Assembly: GCA_964630235.1 (NCBI GenBank)
Contig: CAZVUO010000001.1
Coordinates: 62,001 to 126,000, forward strand
Direction: 5' to 3'
Source: JBFLYH01 sp964630235
GTDB lineage: Bacteria > Oederibacteriota > JAAXVQ01 > JAUVAV01
DNA: 64,000 bases
Shown: in pieces, positions 23,230 through 31,714 of the stretch
How positions within the stretch are numbered: position 1 is the first letter of the stretch
Layout of the letters: each line of letters begins with the position of its first letter
Position numbers and translations under genes: made by a program
The notes under the pieces: model-generated
What the model was told of the DNA's origin: nothing
Database searches by the model: none
The model's input: only the letters and a program-made list of their open reading frames with translations

Positions 23230-23308
23230 GTAATCTCCCCTAGCCCCTCTTTAGAAAAGAGGGGTAGCTGTCTTCCCCCTTTATTAAAGGGGGACCGAGG
23301 GGGATTAC
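23230..23308. mobile_element. 79-bp MITE-like element
   Basis: Imperfect terminal inverted repeats GTAATCTCCCCT / AGGGGGATTAC enclose two hairpins: CCCCTCTTT-AGA-AAAGAGGGG and CCCCCTTTATTAAAGGGGG. It is non-coding. A 35-bp part, with only two differences, recurs at 38490 inside a gene. Confidence 0.8.
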
Positions 23309-23340
23309 TCATCACGCTTCCACATTTGCTGGGTGTCAGT

Positions 23341-24438
23341 CTATTTCCAAATCCCCGGTATCTTGGTCTTGCAGTACTTGCAGCGGCCTTCCTTGATGTT
23401 CAGCTCGTCCAGAAAATATCCGTTGCGCGTGATCAGCAGTTTGCCGCAGTGGTGGCAATACGTATGGTTGAGCGGGTGGCCGGGCACATTGCCCACGTAC
23501 ACGTAGCGCACGCCCGCCTGCTTGGCCAGGGCCGCGGCCGCCTCCAGCTGGGTAACCGCCGTGGGCGGCAGATGCGTGAGCTTGTGGTGGGGAAAGAACC
23601 GCAGAAAGTGCACGGGTACGTCCGGCCCGAGGTGCTTCACCACCCAGCGGCACATGGCGCCGATCTCCTGGGTGCTGTCGTTCACCGTGGGAATGACCAG
23701 GTATCCCACTTCCAGCCACACACCTTTCGCGTGGTACGTCCGCATGGTCTCCTGGAACGGCGCGAGCCTGGCGGCCGCGACCTGGCGGTAGGTTTTGTCC
23801 GTGAAACCCTTGAGGTCCACGTGCGTGGCGTCGAGCACCGTGCAGAGTTTTTCCAGGGGCTCGGGATTGATGTAACCGCAGGTAATGGCCGCGTTGCGGA
23901 TGCCGTTCTGCTTGGCCAGCCAGGCCGTGTCGTACATATACTCGTAGAAGACCGTGGGCTCGCTGTAGGTGTAGGACAGGCTCGGGCACTGGCGCTCTTT
24001 GGCCAGACGCACCAGGTCCTCGGGCGTCAGGTTTTGCACGGGCACGTCGCCCGGATCAGCTTGGGAAATGTTCCAGTTCTGACAGAACACGCAGCGCAGG
24101 TTGCACCCGACCGTGGCCACCGAGAGCGTGGGCGTTCCCGGAAGAAAATGGAACAATGGTTTTTTTTCGACCGGATCAATATTGACCGAGCAGGGCCGGG
24201 CATAGGTCAGGGAGACCAGTTTGCCCTTGCGGTTTTGGCGGATATGGCAGTACCCGGTCTTGCCTTCCGGGATCACGCACAGGCGCGGGCAGAGCAGGCA
24301 CTGCACGTCGCCGGAAAGCAAGCGCTCGTAAAACTGCGCTTCCTGCTCCTGGCCGGACCGCGCCGGCGCACACGCCAGCAGCAGCACCGCCAGGGACAGG
24401 AGCAGGTACCAGAACAGGCGGACGCGATAGGCGGCCAT
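23341..24438 (-). CDS. exported AmmeMemoRadiSam-type radical SAM protein
   Basis: 365 residues. A lipoprotein-type signal comes first (LFWYLLLSLAVLLLACAPA, Cys23). It is followed by the pre-domain CLLCPRLCVIPEGKTGYCHIR and the radical-SAM cluster motif CNLRCVFC (CxxxCxxC), then conserved GYINPEPL and HVDLKGF, and a C-terminal zinc-ribbon-like YCHHCGKLL...CKYCKTK. The core matches the PflA-like AmmeMemoRadiSam enzymes, usually encoded with MEMO1 and AMMECR1 partners. None is visible here. A radical-SAM enzyme with an export signal is unusual. A TATAAT ends 7 nt before the ATG and no Shine-Dalgarno is seen, so the mRNA may be leaderless. Confidence 0.85.
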   Translation of the reverse strand: MAAYRVRLFWYLLLSLAVLLLACAPARSGQEQEAQFYERLLSGDVQCLLCPRLCVIPEGKTGYCHIRQNRKGKLVSLTYARPCSVNIDPVEKKPLFHFLPGTPTLSVATVGCNLRCVFCQNWNISQADPGDVPVQNLTPEDLVRLAKERQCPSLSYTYSEPTVFYEYMYDTAWLAKQNGIRNAAITCGYINPEPLEKLCTVLDATHVDLKGFTDKTYRQVAAARLAPFQETMRTYHAKGVWLEVGYLVIPTVNDSTQEIGAMCRWVVKHLGPDVPVHFLRFFPHHKLTHLPPTAVTQLEAAAALAKQAGVRYVYVGNVPGHPLNHTYCHHCGKLLITRNGYFLDELNIKEGRCKYCKTKIPGIWK

Positions 24439-24532
24439 GCCTGAATTATAGCAGGAAGCCCGTGGGTTTAATCGTATAATTAACTCGCCTGTCCCCTTCC
24501 GGGGCCGGAGGAATTTTTAGCTTTTTTTAGTC

Positions 24533-24626
24533 GTCATACCGGTGGAAACCGGTATCCAGAAAGTTGCTCTGGACCCCGGCCTTCGACCTGGCCCAAGTCC
24601 GCCAGGACAGAGCCGGGGTGACGAAC
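24533..24626. repeat. dispersed GTCATACCGG...GGGGTGACGAA element
   Basis: GTCATACCGG-TGGAAA-CCGGTATCCAG hairpin, central CTGGACCCCGGCCTTCG and end GCCGGGGTGACGAA. It aligns over its length with 35540-35643. Confidence 0.85.
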
Positions 24627-24680
24627 ATACCTTAATGTTCGCGGCAGCATAAATACGCTGAGGAGGGTGACGCCCGCATC

Positions 24681-26843
24681 ATGATCCCGGCGACCGTGTT
24701 CTTCCTCTGCGGCTTCGGCGCAGTGATCGCCCAAACCCTGCTGGTGCGCGAGCTGCTGGTGGTGTTCCAGGGCAACGAGCTGACCCTGGGCCTCGTGCTC
24801 TCCCAGTGGCTGCTGGGCGTTGCCCTGGGCAGCTGGGCCGCGGGCCGGCCAGCCTGGCGGGAACGCGTGCCGCCGGCCGCCGGCCTGATGGTGCTGATCC
24901 TGGCGGGCGCGCTTTGGTTCCCCCTGGCGGTCGCGTCCGCGCGGCTGCTGCGCGGCTGGCTGAGCGCCTTTCCCGGCCAGGGATTCGGCCTGGGCCTGGC
25001 CTGGCTCGCGGGCGGCGCCCTCCTGCTGCCGCTGTCGGTCTTCGTGGGCGCGCAGTTCGCGGCCGGCGTGCGCTGGCTGGAATCCGCGCCAGCAGCCGCA
25101 AGCCGCGTGTACATATGGGAAGCGCTCGGCTATCTGGCCGGCGGCATCCTGTATACCTTCGCGCTGGTGCCCTGGCTGGGATCCCTGGCCATTAGCGGCT
25201 GGGTCGCGGTCGCGGCCAGCGTGGGGGCGCTGCTAGTGGCGCGGCGGAAATCCAGCCGCTGGCTGGGCGCGGCGCTCAGCGTGCTCCTGGCCGGGCTGAC
25301 CCTGGCCTGGTCCGGACCGCTGGACACCTGGAGCCTGGATCAGCAGTACCGCGGCTGGACCCTGCGGACCGTGCAGAACTCGCCTTACGGCCAGCTGGCC
25401 GTGGCTGACCGCGCGGGCGAACGCACCTTCCTGTTCCAGGGCCAGCCCGGCCTGAACCTCCCCTACCCGGACAGCGGTCAGTCGGAAATTTTCATCGGCC
25501 TGCCGTGGTTGTGCCATCCTGCCCCGCGCCACGTGCTGCTCCTGGGCGGCGGGGGCGCGTACCTGCCGCTCCTGCTCGAACATCCGCTCACCAAGCTCGC
25601 ATACGTGGAAACCGATCCCTGGCTCTTGCGCCTGCTGGACCGGTATTGGGTCTCCGGCCTGGCCAACCCGTTCCGCGATCCCAGGCTCGAGGTCCGTCCC
25701 GAGGACGGCCGCCGCTACGTGTCCCGGACCCGGGAGCGCTTTGATCTCATTTACGCGGCGGTGCCCTACCCCCTGACCCTGGCGCAGAACCGCTACTTCA
25801 CCCGGGAATTTTTCAGCCAGGCGCGCGCGGCGCTCGCGCCCAGCGGCTGGCTGGCCCTGGCCCTGCCCGGTTCCCTGGTTTACCTGGACGCGGATTGGGC
25901 CGAACTGCTGAAGATCGTCCGGACCACGCTGGAGGATGTGTTCCCCACTGTGTGGGTGCTGCCCGGCGAGACTACCCTGTTCCTGGCTTGGCAGGGACGG
26001 GAGTGGCCGACGCCTGGCCAACTGCGGGAGCGCCTGCTGGCCAGCCCGGTGCGCTACCGCATGCTTTCGCCCGCATACCTGGCTTACCGCCTGGATCCGG
26101 AAAAGCAGGTGTGGCTGGAGGAACAACTGGCGCGGGCCGAGAGCGGCGCGCGGCTCAACCGGGATGGCCAGCCCGCCGCGCTCGTGGCCGGACTCCTGCA
26201 CTGGCAGACCGTGTTCGCGCCCAAGGCGGCCCGCGTCTATGACCGCCTGCGCCGCTACCTGTGGCTGCTGTGGCCGCTCTTGATCCTTTGGCTGCTGCTC
26301 GGCCGCGCCTCGGTCCCGGCCACGGCCGCGGCCTCGGGCTGCGCGGCCATGGGCATGCAGATGCTGAGCCTGTGGAGCGTGCAGGCCGCGAGCGGCGCGC
26401 TCTATGGCTGGCTGGGCCTGGTCAGCGGCCTGTTCATGGCCGGCCTGGCCCTGGGCGCGCTGGCGGCCCGGGCCGGCCTGCGGCGCTGGCAGCCGGCTTT
26501 GGCCCTGCTGGGTTCCGAAGCGCTGTTCGCCGCATGGATCCTCGGATGGCTGCTGGCCCTGCGCCTCGGGTCCCTGGGCCTGCCGGCCTGCCTGCTCTTT
26601 TCCGCGGGTTCAGGCTGGCTGCTGGGCGCGCAGTTTCCCCTCCTGGTGGCGCAGTTCGGCCGGCCGGGCAGCGTGTACAGCGCGGACACGCTCGGCGGCT
26701 GGCTGGCGGCGATCGGGATCGGCGCCCTGCTGATTCCGGTATGGGGCTGGGACCTGACGCTGCTGGCTCTGGCCGTGGTCAAACTGGCCACGCTCAAAGC
26801 CTGGGGGCTGGCCGGGGTGGAACAGCGATTGGCCGGACACTAA
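24681..26843 (+). CDS. polytopic membrane protein with spermidine-synthase-like domain
   Basis: 720 residues. N-terminal TM block (about 1-220) starting FFLCGFGAVIAQTLLVRELLVV, the typical opening of membrane-fused spermidine-synthase-like proteins. A central Rossmann domain (about 225-480) has HVLLLGGGGAYLPLLLEH, LAYVETDPWLLRLLD and RLEVRPEDGRRYV. A second TM block (about 530-710) follows. Where aminopropyltransferases have the catalytic D-x-x-D-P loop, this protein has FDLIYAAVPYPLTLAQNRYF, so polyamine synthesis is doubtful. A GGAGG lies about 13 nt before the ATG. Function unknown. Confidence 0.8.
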   Translation: MIPATVFFLCGFGAVIAQTLLVRELLVVFQGNELTLGLVLSQWLLGVALGSWAAGRPAWRERVPPAAGLMVLILAGALWFPLAVASARLLRGWLSAFPGQGFGLGLAWLAGGALLLPLSVFVGAQFAAGVRWLESAPAAASRVYIWEALGYLAGGILYTFALVPWLGSLAISGWVAVAASVGALLVARRKSSRWLGAALSVLLAGLTLAWSGPLDTWSLDQQYRGWTLRTVQNSPYGQLAVADRAGERTFLFQGQPGLNLPYPDSGQSEIFIGLPWLCHPAPRHVLLLGGGGAYLPLLLEHPLTKLAYVETDPWLLRLLDRYWVSGLANPFRDPRLEVRPEDGRRYVSRTRERFDLIYAAVPYPLTLAQNRYFTREFFSQARAALAPSGWLALALPGSLVYLDADWAELLKIVRTTLEDVFPTVWVLPGETTLFLAWQGREWPTPGQLRERLLASPVRYRMLSPAYLAYRLDPEKQVWLEEQLARAESGARLNRDGQPAALVAGLLHWQTVFAPKAARVYDRLRRYLWLLWPLLILWLLLGRASVPATAAASGCAAMGMQMLSLWSVQAASGALYGWLGLVSGLFMAGLALGALAARAGLRRWQPALALLGSEALFAAWILGWLLALRLGSLGLPACLLFSAGSGWLLGAQFPLLVAQFGRPGSVYSADTLGGWLAAIGIGALLIPVWGWDLTLLALAVVKLATLKAWGLAGVEQRLAGH

Positions 26844-26860
26844 CGGGGGCGTGCGGTTTT

Positions 26861-28165
26861 TCAGGGAACGGACACCGGCGGCGAAGGCGTTTGCTGCAAA
26901 GCGGGTTCCTCCTCCAGCTCCTCGTCCTCGTCATCGGACTTCATCATATCCAACCATAAATTTTCCCGCGCGCGCGGATCCTGCTCGTCCAGCGCCAGGA
27001 CCTCACGCCAGGTCCGGGTCTCGCTGGCGAAATCATTCCGGGACCGCGCTTCATCCGCCTTCCGGTACAGGCGCTGGCGCTCGATCTCCATCTCCCGGCC
27101 GGTGCGTTCGAGATAGTCCCTGGCTTCGGCGTGGTCCGGGGCGAATTCCAGCACCAGCTTGAATTCCGCGATGGCGGATTTGTACGCCTTCTGCTGGTAA
27201 TACTGCAATCCGTTTTCGAAGCGGTCCTTCACGGCCTGGTTGCTGATTTCCGGCCGCAGAGAAGCCAGGGCGTACACCAGGGAGATCTGGTGGGAGAGTC
27301 CGAAATCGCCCAGGGGCCGCAGGGCATAACCGAGTTCCAGGTTCTGCCACTTGATGCCCGCGCCGGCAGCCAGGCCGCTTAAGGGACCGTTCCTCTCATC
27401 CGCGCTCCAGCGGTAGCCGAGCCGGAAACTCAGCATGCGCCACAGTGTGTATTCCGCGCCCAGGGCGGCCTCGAAATCCCCCTCTGCCAGCGGCGCGCTG
27501 ACCTCCGCGTCCGCTTGCAGCGCGTCCTCCGGCAAGCCGGCATAGGACACGGCCGCGACCGCCCGCATGGGGAAAAGGTATCCGCTGAGCGAGGCGCCCA
27601 GGTGTTTCCCGACCACGGCCGCGGTCACGCCCGGCCAGGGCGTGCGCCACAACGCGCCCACGGTCGCACCCAGGCCCGTATCTTGCGAACCGCCGACAGC
27701 GCCGTGGGTCAGGGTCAGGCCGGCGCCGACCTGCCACTCGGGCGCCAGCGCCAGGCCGTAGGCCGCGCTCACGGCCAGGTCATAGGGCGTCAGCACTTCT
27801 CCGGTCCTGCGGCCGCCGGCGTCCCACGTTTCCAACTGTCCGTAATTGACGAATTCCACTGACCCGTGGACCGCGCCGGGGCCGAGCGGCGCCTGCGCCG
27901 CAAGATATTCCAGGCGGATGTCCTGGACCCATTCGTGGTGCTGCAGGCCAAAAGCCAGGCTCTCGGCCTGGGCCAGTCCGGCCGGGTTGTAGGCGCAGCC
28001 AAAGGGACCGGCGGCCAGGGCGGCGTAACACTCGGCCAGGGCCGCGGGCCGCGCGCCCGGCCCTACGCTCAAAAAGGCGCTGGCCGCGTTGGTCTCGGCC
28101 CGGGCCGCCGCGGCGGCCAATCCCGCCGCCATGGTCACGAGCGCGCACAGGGTGAAGGCTTTCAT
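26861..28165 (-). CDS. PorV/UPF0164-type outer-membrane protein with TPR tail
   Basis: 434 residues from MKAFTLCALVTMAAG (28165). The frame is open much further, but that part is the shadow of the upstream gene. Signal peptide 1-23, then the PorV/PorQ-type opening ASAFLSVGPGARPAALAECYAALAAGPFGCAYNPAGLA and a barrel with repeated strands (to about 340). A C-terminal helical TPR region follows (RFENGLQYYQQKAYKSAIAEF, LEFAPDHAEARDYL) with an acidic tail (DDEDEELEEE). PorV shuttles type IX secretion cargo. This gene overlaps by 4 bp the gene of a protein ending in the matching C-terminal domain. Confidence 0.82.
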   Translation of the reverse strand: MKAFTLCALVTMAAGLAAAAARAETNAASAFLSVGPGARPAALAECYAALAAGPFGCAYNPAGLAQAESLAFGLQHHEWVQDIRLEYLAAQAPLGPGAVHGSVEFVNYGQLETWDAGGRRTGEVLTPYDLAVSAAYGLALAPEWQVGAGLTLTHGAVGGSQDTGLGATVGALWRTPWPGVTAAVVGKHLGASLSGYLFPMRAVAAVSYAGLPEDALQADAEVSAPLAEGDFEAALGAEYTLWRMLSFRLGYRWSADERNGPLSGLAAGAGIKWQNLELGYALRPLGDFGLSHQISLVYALASLRPEISNQAVKDRFENGLQYYQQKAYKSAIAEFKLVLEFAPDHAEARDYLERTGREMEIERQRLYRKADEARSRNDFASETRTWREVLALDEQDPRARENLWLDMMKSDDEDEELEEEPALQQTPSPPVSVP

Positions 28166-29154
28166 TTGACCACAGCCAGCTTGCTGATTTTGAGTTTTTG
28201 GCCGCCAACCTGGATTTCGTAAAGGTAGATCCCGGGCGCGATGCCGGCAAGATCCCAGGCGACCTGATTGATCCGTCCGGCCAGGGCCTGGGTCCGCAGG
28301 GTGGCCACATGCTTCAGGGCCGTGTTGAAAATGCGTACTTCCGCCCTGGCCTCGTCGGCGCTGTAGAAGGCAAAGGTCACCGTTGGGCCGGAAGCCGGAT
28401 TGGGGTAGACCACGGGAACAGCCGCATCCGGAAGCACGGGCACTGGCCCCACGCCGGACACGGGAGTGGGCGTGATGGTCGGAGTGGGCGTGATGGTCGG
28501 GGTGGGGGTGCGGGTGGGTGGCGGCGAAGAGAGCCACCAGTAGCTGGAAAACAGGTCCTCGTACGAGGCATAGGCGTCCGGCGGGCCGCTGGCGGCCGGA
28601 TAATAGTTCAGCGACGCATTGTCCTTGACCTGGATCAGGAAGGCCGGGCCATTGGGATTGAAGCCGGGTTCGAACAGGAAATAGGCGCTGGACAGCAGGA
28701 TGGAAAATTCCATGGTATATTCGGCCGGGCCGTCCGCCAGCGCGGCGACCCACGGCGAACCGTGCGCGACCTCTACGGTGTCAACGTATTCCCGCAGTTG
28801 TCCGCTGCGCCGCAGGCCAAAACCATAGTTGAGGGGCGCGCTGCCGTCGTTGCTGTTGTCGAAATAAAGGGTGATCTGGTCCTGGGTGGTCGGGCCGGTG
28901 GCGTCCTGCACCCTGAACCCGAACAGCAGGCAGTTGATGGCCGGCGCGAATTTGTACCAGCAATCCGCGGGCTGGAGGTTGACCGTGATGGTCGTATACC
29001 CGGCATCCACCCATTCCGCGGTCCAGGTATTGATGGCCCCATCCACCACGATGGGCAGGCCGCTGGGAAAGTCCAGGAGCGACCATCCCCGGGACGGCAG
29101 CCACAGCGCCAGGGCCAGTACCGCGATTCCCGTCAGTCCGGATCTCAAGTTCAT
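28162..29154 (-). CDS. secreted protein with TPT linker and FlgD/T9SS-like C-terminal domain
   Basis: 330 residues from MNLRSGLTGIAVLALAL (29154). The frame is open to 29193, but CAGGGG sits before this ATG. After the signal peptide comes an N-terminal domain (about 30-210) with GLPIVVDGAINTWTAEWVD and NCLLFGFRVQDATG, resembling surface-layer or carbohydrate-binding beta-sandwich modules that begin with V-D-G-x-x-x-x-W. The linker is TPTPTITPTPTITPTP. The C-terminal domain carries VVYPNPASGPTVTFAFY and ends GIYLYEIQVGGQKLKISKLAVVK. Its stop overlaps the start of the PorV-like gene (ATGA). Confidence 0.8.
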   Translation of the reverse strand: MNLRSGLTGIAVLALALWLPSRGWSLLDFPSGLPIVVDGAINTWTAEWVDAGYTTITVNLQPADCWYKFAPAINCLLFGFRVQDATGPTTQDQITLYFDNSNDGSAPLNYGFGLRRSGQLREYVDTVEVAHGSPWVAALADGPAEYTMEFSILLSSAYFLFEPGFNPNGPAFLIQVKDNASLNYYPAASGPPDAYASYEDLFSSYWWLSSPPPTRTPTPTITPTPTITPTPVSGVGPVPVLPDAAVPVVYPNPASGPTVTFAFYSADEARAEVRIFNTALKHVATLRTQALAGRINQVAWDLAGIAPGIYLYEIQVGGQKLKISKLAVVK

Positions 29155-29189
29155 CCGCGCCCCTGTTCCGCCCTGCCGGGCCAGCGTGA

Positions 29190-30440
29190 TCAAGCAGCCT
29201 CCGGAGCACTGTCCGGCGCCAGTTCCTGCTCCTTTTTTATCAAGAAAGCGCCAAGAATTTCCAGCGCCGCCTGGATGACCTTGGGGTCCAGATGCTGGAC
29301 GTCGTCGTTGTGCGTGTGGTACACGCTGTTTCCCGAACCGGTGTCCGGGCTTAGGGCCGCCAGGGTGGTGGCCTGCACGCCGATCTTGGCCAGCTCGGCC
29401 GCGTCCGTGGCGCCGTAGCCCTGGCGCATGGGGATCAAGCGCGTGGCATAACCCAGGCTCCGGGCCACCTCCTGCAGGGACTTGGCGAGCTTTTGCGACA
29501 GGCGCACCGTGCCGTTGATGTCCGACACCAGGTACTCCAGGGTCTTCAGGTTAAACAGCGATTCCAGGTTCACGTTGTACGTGGGCAGGGCCCTGAGCCG
29601 CTGTTTGTATTGGCGGGCGAAAGCCCGGGAACCGCGCAGTCCGGCTTCTTCCGCGTCGAAGCTCACGAACAGGACGCGCGTGTTCCGGGGCGCCGATCCC
29701 TGCTCTTTTTTTTCCTTCAGCAGTTCGGCCAGCTTGATGAGCAGGCACGAGGAGACCAGGTTGTCGCCCGCGCCGGGCGTGGCGCGGCTGCGCAGGAAAA
29801 AGAAAAAGGGGATGTCCAGCGCGATGACCGCGGCGGCCGCCCACTGCAGCCAGGCGAAGGGGAACAGCAGGCCGCCCACGAGGTCGCGGTAGGCGGCCCA
29901 GACCGCAAGCCCGGCCAGCAACACCCAGTTGGCCGTGGTGGACACCAGCATCAGGGTAAAATAGAACTTTGGCCCCCAATCCAGGAAGGTGAACTCGTAC
30001 GCGCTGTCGTGGTGGGCGCTAAACACGATCTGCTGCTTCGCTTCCTCCAGGGGTTCCAGCGTGCCCGTGACGTTGATCCCGGTTTTTTCCTTGAACAGAA
30101 AATCAATGAACTCCACGTAGAAACCGAATTCCATAATGTTGATGAGGTGGCCGAGCGCAAGCAAGGCGATGGCCGGATACACCCACCCTGGGCCCACCCA
30201 TACGCCGAGGCAGGCCAGGATGAATAAAGAGGCGATCAGGGCGATGTGCCCCAAAAAAGCCCGGGGACGGTGCTTGAACTCATCCAGTGCCACCTGGTCG
30301 CAGAACGGTTCCAGGGCCTGGCCGATGATTTTAGCTGCTTTTTGGGAAAGGGCCGAGCCCGCGGGCCGCGGGCCGCAGGTGTCAATAATGCGGCCGGTCA
30401 TCTGCAGGATGTCGGTCACATGCTGCTCGATGGATTTCAT
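29190..30440 (-). CDS. M28-family metallopeptidase with internal TM segments
   Basis: 416 residues. M28 zinc motifs are in order: SAHHDS (about 143-148), GAGDN, DAEEAGLRGS and, near the end, HTHNDD. Unusually, four hydrophobic segments interrupt the domain: two before the first motif (HIALIASLFILACLGVWVG, VYPAIALLALGHLIN) and two between HHDS and GAGDN (YFTLMLVSTTANWVLLAGLA, AAAAVIALDIPFFFFL). It is probably an aminopeptidase-like enzyme embedded in the inner membrane. A minus-strand TATAAT (30475-30470) lies 30 nt upstream. The substrate is unknown. Confidence 0.85.
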   Translation of the reverse strand: MKSIEQHVTDILQMTGRIIDTCGPRPAGSALSQKAAKIIGQALEPFCDQVALDEFKHRPRAFLGHIALIASLFILACLGVWVGPGWVYPAIALLALGHLINIMEFGFYVEFIDFLFKEKTGINVTGTLEPLEEAKQQIVFSAHHDSAYEFTFLDWGPKFYFTLMLVSTTANWVLLAGLAVWAAYRDLVGGLLFPFAWLQWAAAAVIALDIPFFFFLRSRATPGAGDNLVSSCLLIKLAELLKEKKEQGSAPRNTRVLFVSFDAEEAGLRGSRAFARQYKQRLRALPTYNVNLESLFNLKTLEYLVSDINGTVRLSQKLAKSLQEVARSLGYATRLIPMRQGYGATDAAELAKIGVQATTLAALSPDTGSGNSVYHTHNDDVQHLDPKVIQAALEILGAFLIKKEQELAPDSAPEAA

Positions 30441-30544
30441 GGTTGGTTTCCTTTGGCGGCGTTTATTTTATTATATCATCGGCAGGAACGGGTTTCGGCA
30501 AAAAAGTGGCGGACCGGAGAGGGCTTTGGTATGATGGACCTGCC

Positions 30545-30847
30545 ATGGAGACCGTACTGCAGATCACCTGCCCCAAATGCCAGGCCGTGCTGATCGTGGA
30601 CCGCGTGACCGGCGCGGTCCTGGAAGTGCGCGAGCCTCTGGTCGCGGAAAGTTCGGGCGACCGCTTCCAGGACGCCCTGAAAAAAGTGCAAGTGGACCGC
30701 GACCAGGCCGAGGCCAAGTTCCGCCAGGCCCAATCCGAGGAGAGGACCAAGGCCCAGGCCCTGGACCAGCTGTTCCAAAAAGCCCTCGAACAGGCCAAAA
30801 AAGACGACCCCGCCAAACCGCCCACCAAGGACATTGACTGGGAGTAG
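30545..30847 (+). CDS. 100-residue protein with CPKC and coiled coil
   Basis: Starts METVLQITCPKCQAVLIVDR, a half zinc ribbon (one CPxC pair), then a long charged helix (DRFQDALKKVQVDRDQAEAK...LFQKALEQAKKDD) and a tail ending KDIDWE. Probably a small cytosolic protein that dimerises through the helix, where two CPKC pairs could share a zinc. The start is chosen because TATGAT (30530-30535) ends 9 nt upstream, giving a leader of 2-3 nt at most. The longer frame to 30443 would begin inside the promoter. No family is named. Confidence 0.65.
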   Translation: METVLQITCPKCQAVLIVDRVTGAVLEVREPLVAESSGDRFQDALKKVQVDRDQAEAKFRQAQSEERTKAQALDQLFQKALEQAKKDDPAKPPTKDIDWE

Positions 30848-30854
30848 CCGGCCG

Positions 30855-31613
30855 CTACCCTTCCGGGCTTTTCAGCCAGCCTAAAAAATAATCCGGATCC
30901 TGCAGGAACATCTGTTCGGCGTGAACGCCCGGGTCCATGAGCGTCCAGGTTTTGGGGCCTTGGACCGACGCGAACAAGGCCTGGCTGAGCGCCGGCGGCA
31001 CCAGCGTGTCCTGCCCGCCGGCCAGGAAATGGCAGGGAACGCCCGGGATCAAGGGCGCGGCCGCGAGGTCGGGTTTGGGATCCGAGAGGCGTCCCCAGCG
31101 GAACCACGGCTGGTTCTGGGGCCGGAGGCGGAAACGCACGCGGCGGAAAAGGACCTGGAGGGGATGCCGCCACCACGTGCCCAGGCGAAACAGCGCCTGG
31201 GGCGAGGCAAAGGCCGAGACCAGGAACAGCCGCGCCGCCCGGCCCGGATAGGCGAGCTGAAAGCGCAGGCTGGAGTAGGTGCCGAGCGAGAACCCCAGCA
31301 GGGAAATATCGGCGTACTGCCGGCGGGCCTCCTCCAGCACCGGCGCCAGGTCCAGGTAATCGGAGGCCCCGAAACTGAAGCGGCCTTCACTTCCACCCGT
31401 GCCGCGAAAGCTCACGACCACCGTGTCGGCCCACGCGCCGAGACGCCCGGCCAGGGCCCGCATGGACCGGGTGCGGTGATTTTGGGCATACCCCGGGGCG
31501 ATCACCACCAGCCGCGAACCGTTCCCGCCGCGGCGCCAACTCGACATACTGCGGACGCCGTCCGGGGCCCGCAGCCAGCGCTCTTCACCGCCGGCCAGCC
31601 GGCTATCTTGCAT
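30855..31613 (-). CDS. alpha/beta hydrolase
   Basis: 252 residues from ATG 31613 (GGAG, 8-nt spacing). A GTG three codons earlier is less likely. Oxyanion-side strand LVVIAPGYAQNHRTRSM, then VVSFRGTGGSEG, the nucleophile elbow LLGFSLGTYSS (Ser about 115), the acid in FLAGGQDTLVPP and a His in DPGVHAEQM near the C-terminus, so the triad is complete. Resembles serine aminopeptidase S33/lysophospholipase-type esterases. It is convergent with the preceding small gene, 7 bp away. Substrate unknown. Confidence 0.82.
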   Translation of the reverse strand: MQDSRLAGGEERWLRAPDGVRSMSSWRRGGNGSRLVVIAPGYAQNHRTRSMRALAGRLGAWADTVVVSFRGTGGSEGRFSFGASDYLDLAPVLEEARRQYADISLLGFSLGTYSSLRFQLAYPGRAARLFLVSAFASPQALFRLGTWWRHPLQVLFRRVRFRLRPQNQPWFRWGRLSDPKPDLAAAPLIPGVPCHFLAGGQDTLVPPALSQALFASVQGPKTWTLMDPGVHAEQMFLQDPDYFLGWLKSPEG

Positions 31614-31714
31614 GCTGAACACTCCGATGGTGCGGGAACATCCTCCGACCCCCTTGACGGCGGCTTCCGGGTCGTTTATCCTGAATCCAAAATCCCCTGC
31701 CCCGAGGCCCCGCG

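Noticed and set aside
28166..28753. Extended N-terminus of the PorV-like frame
   Set aside because: The sequence is a frame-shifted shadow of the upstream surface-protein gene (Pro/His-rich). A signal peptide starts only at 28165.
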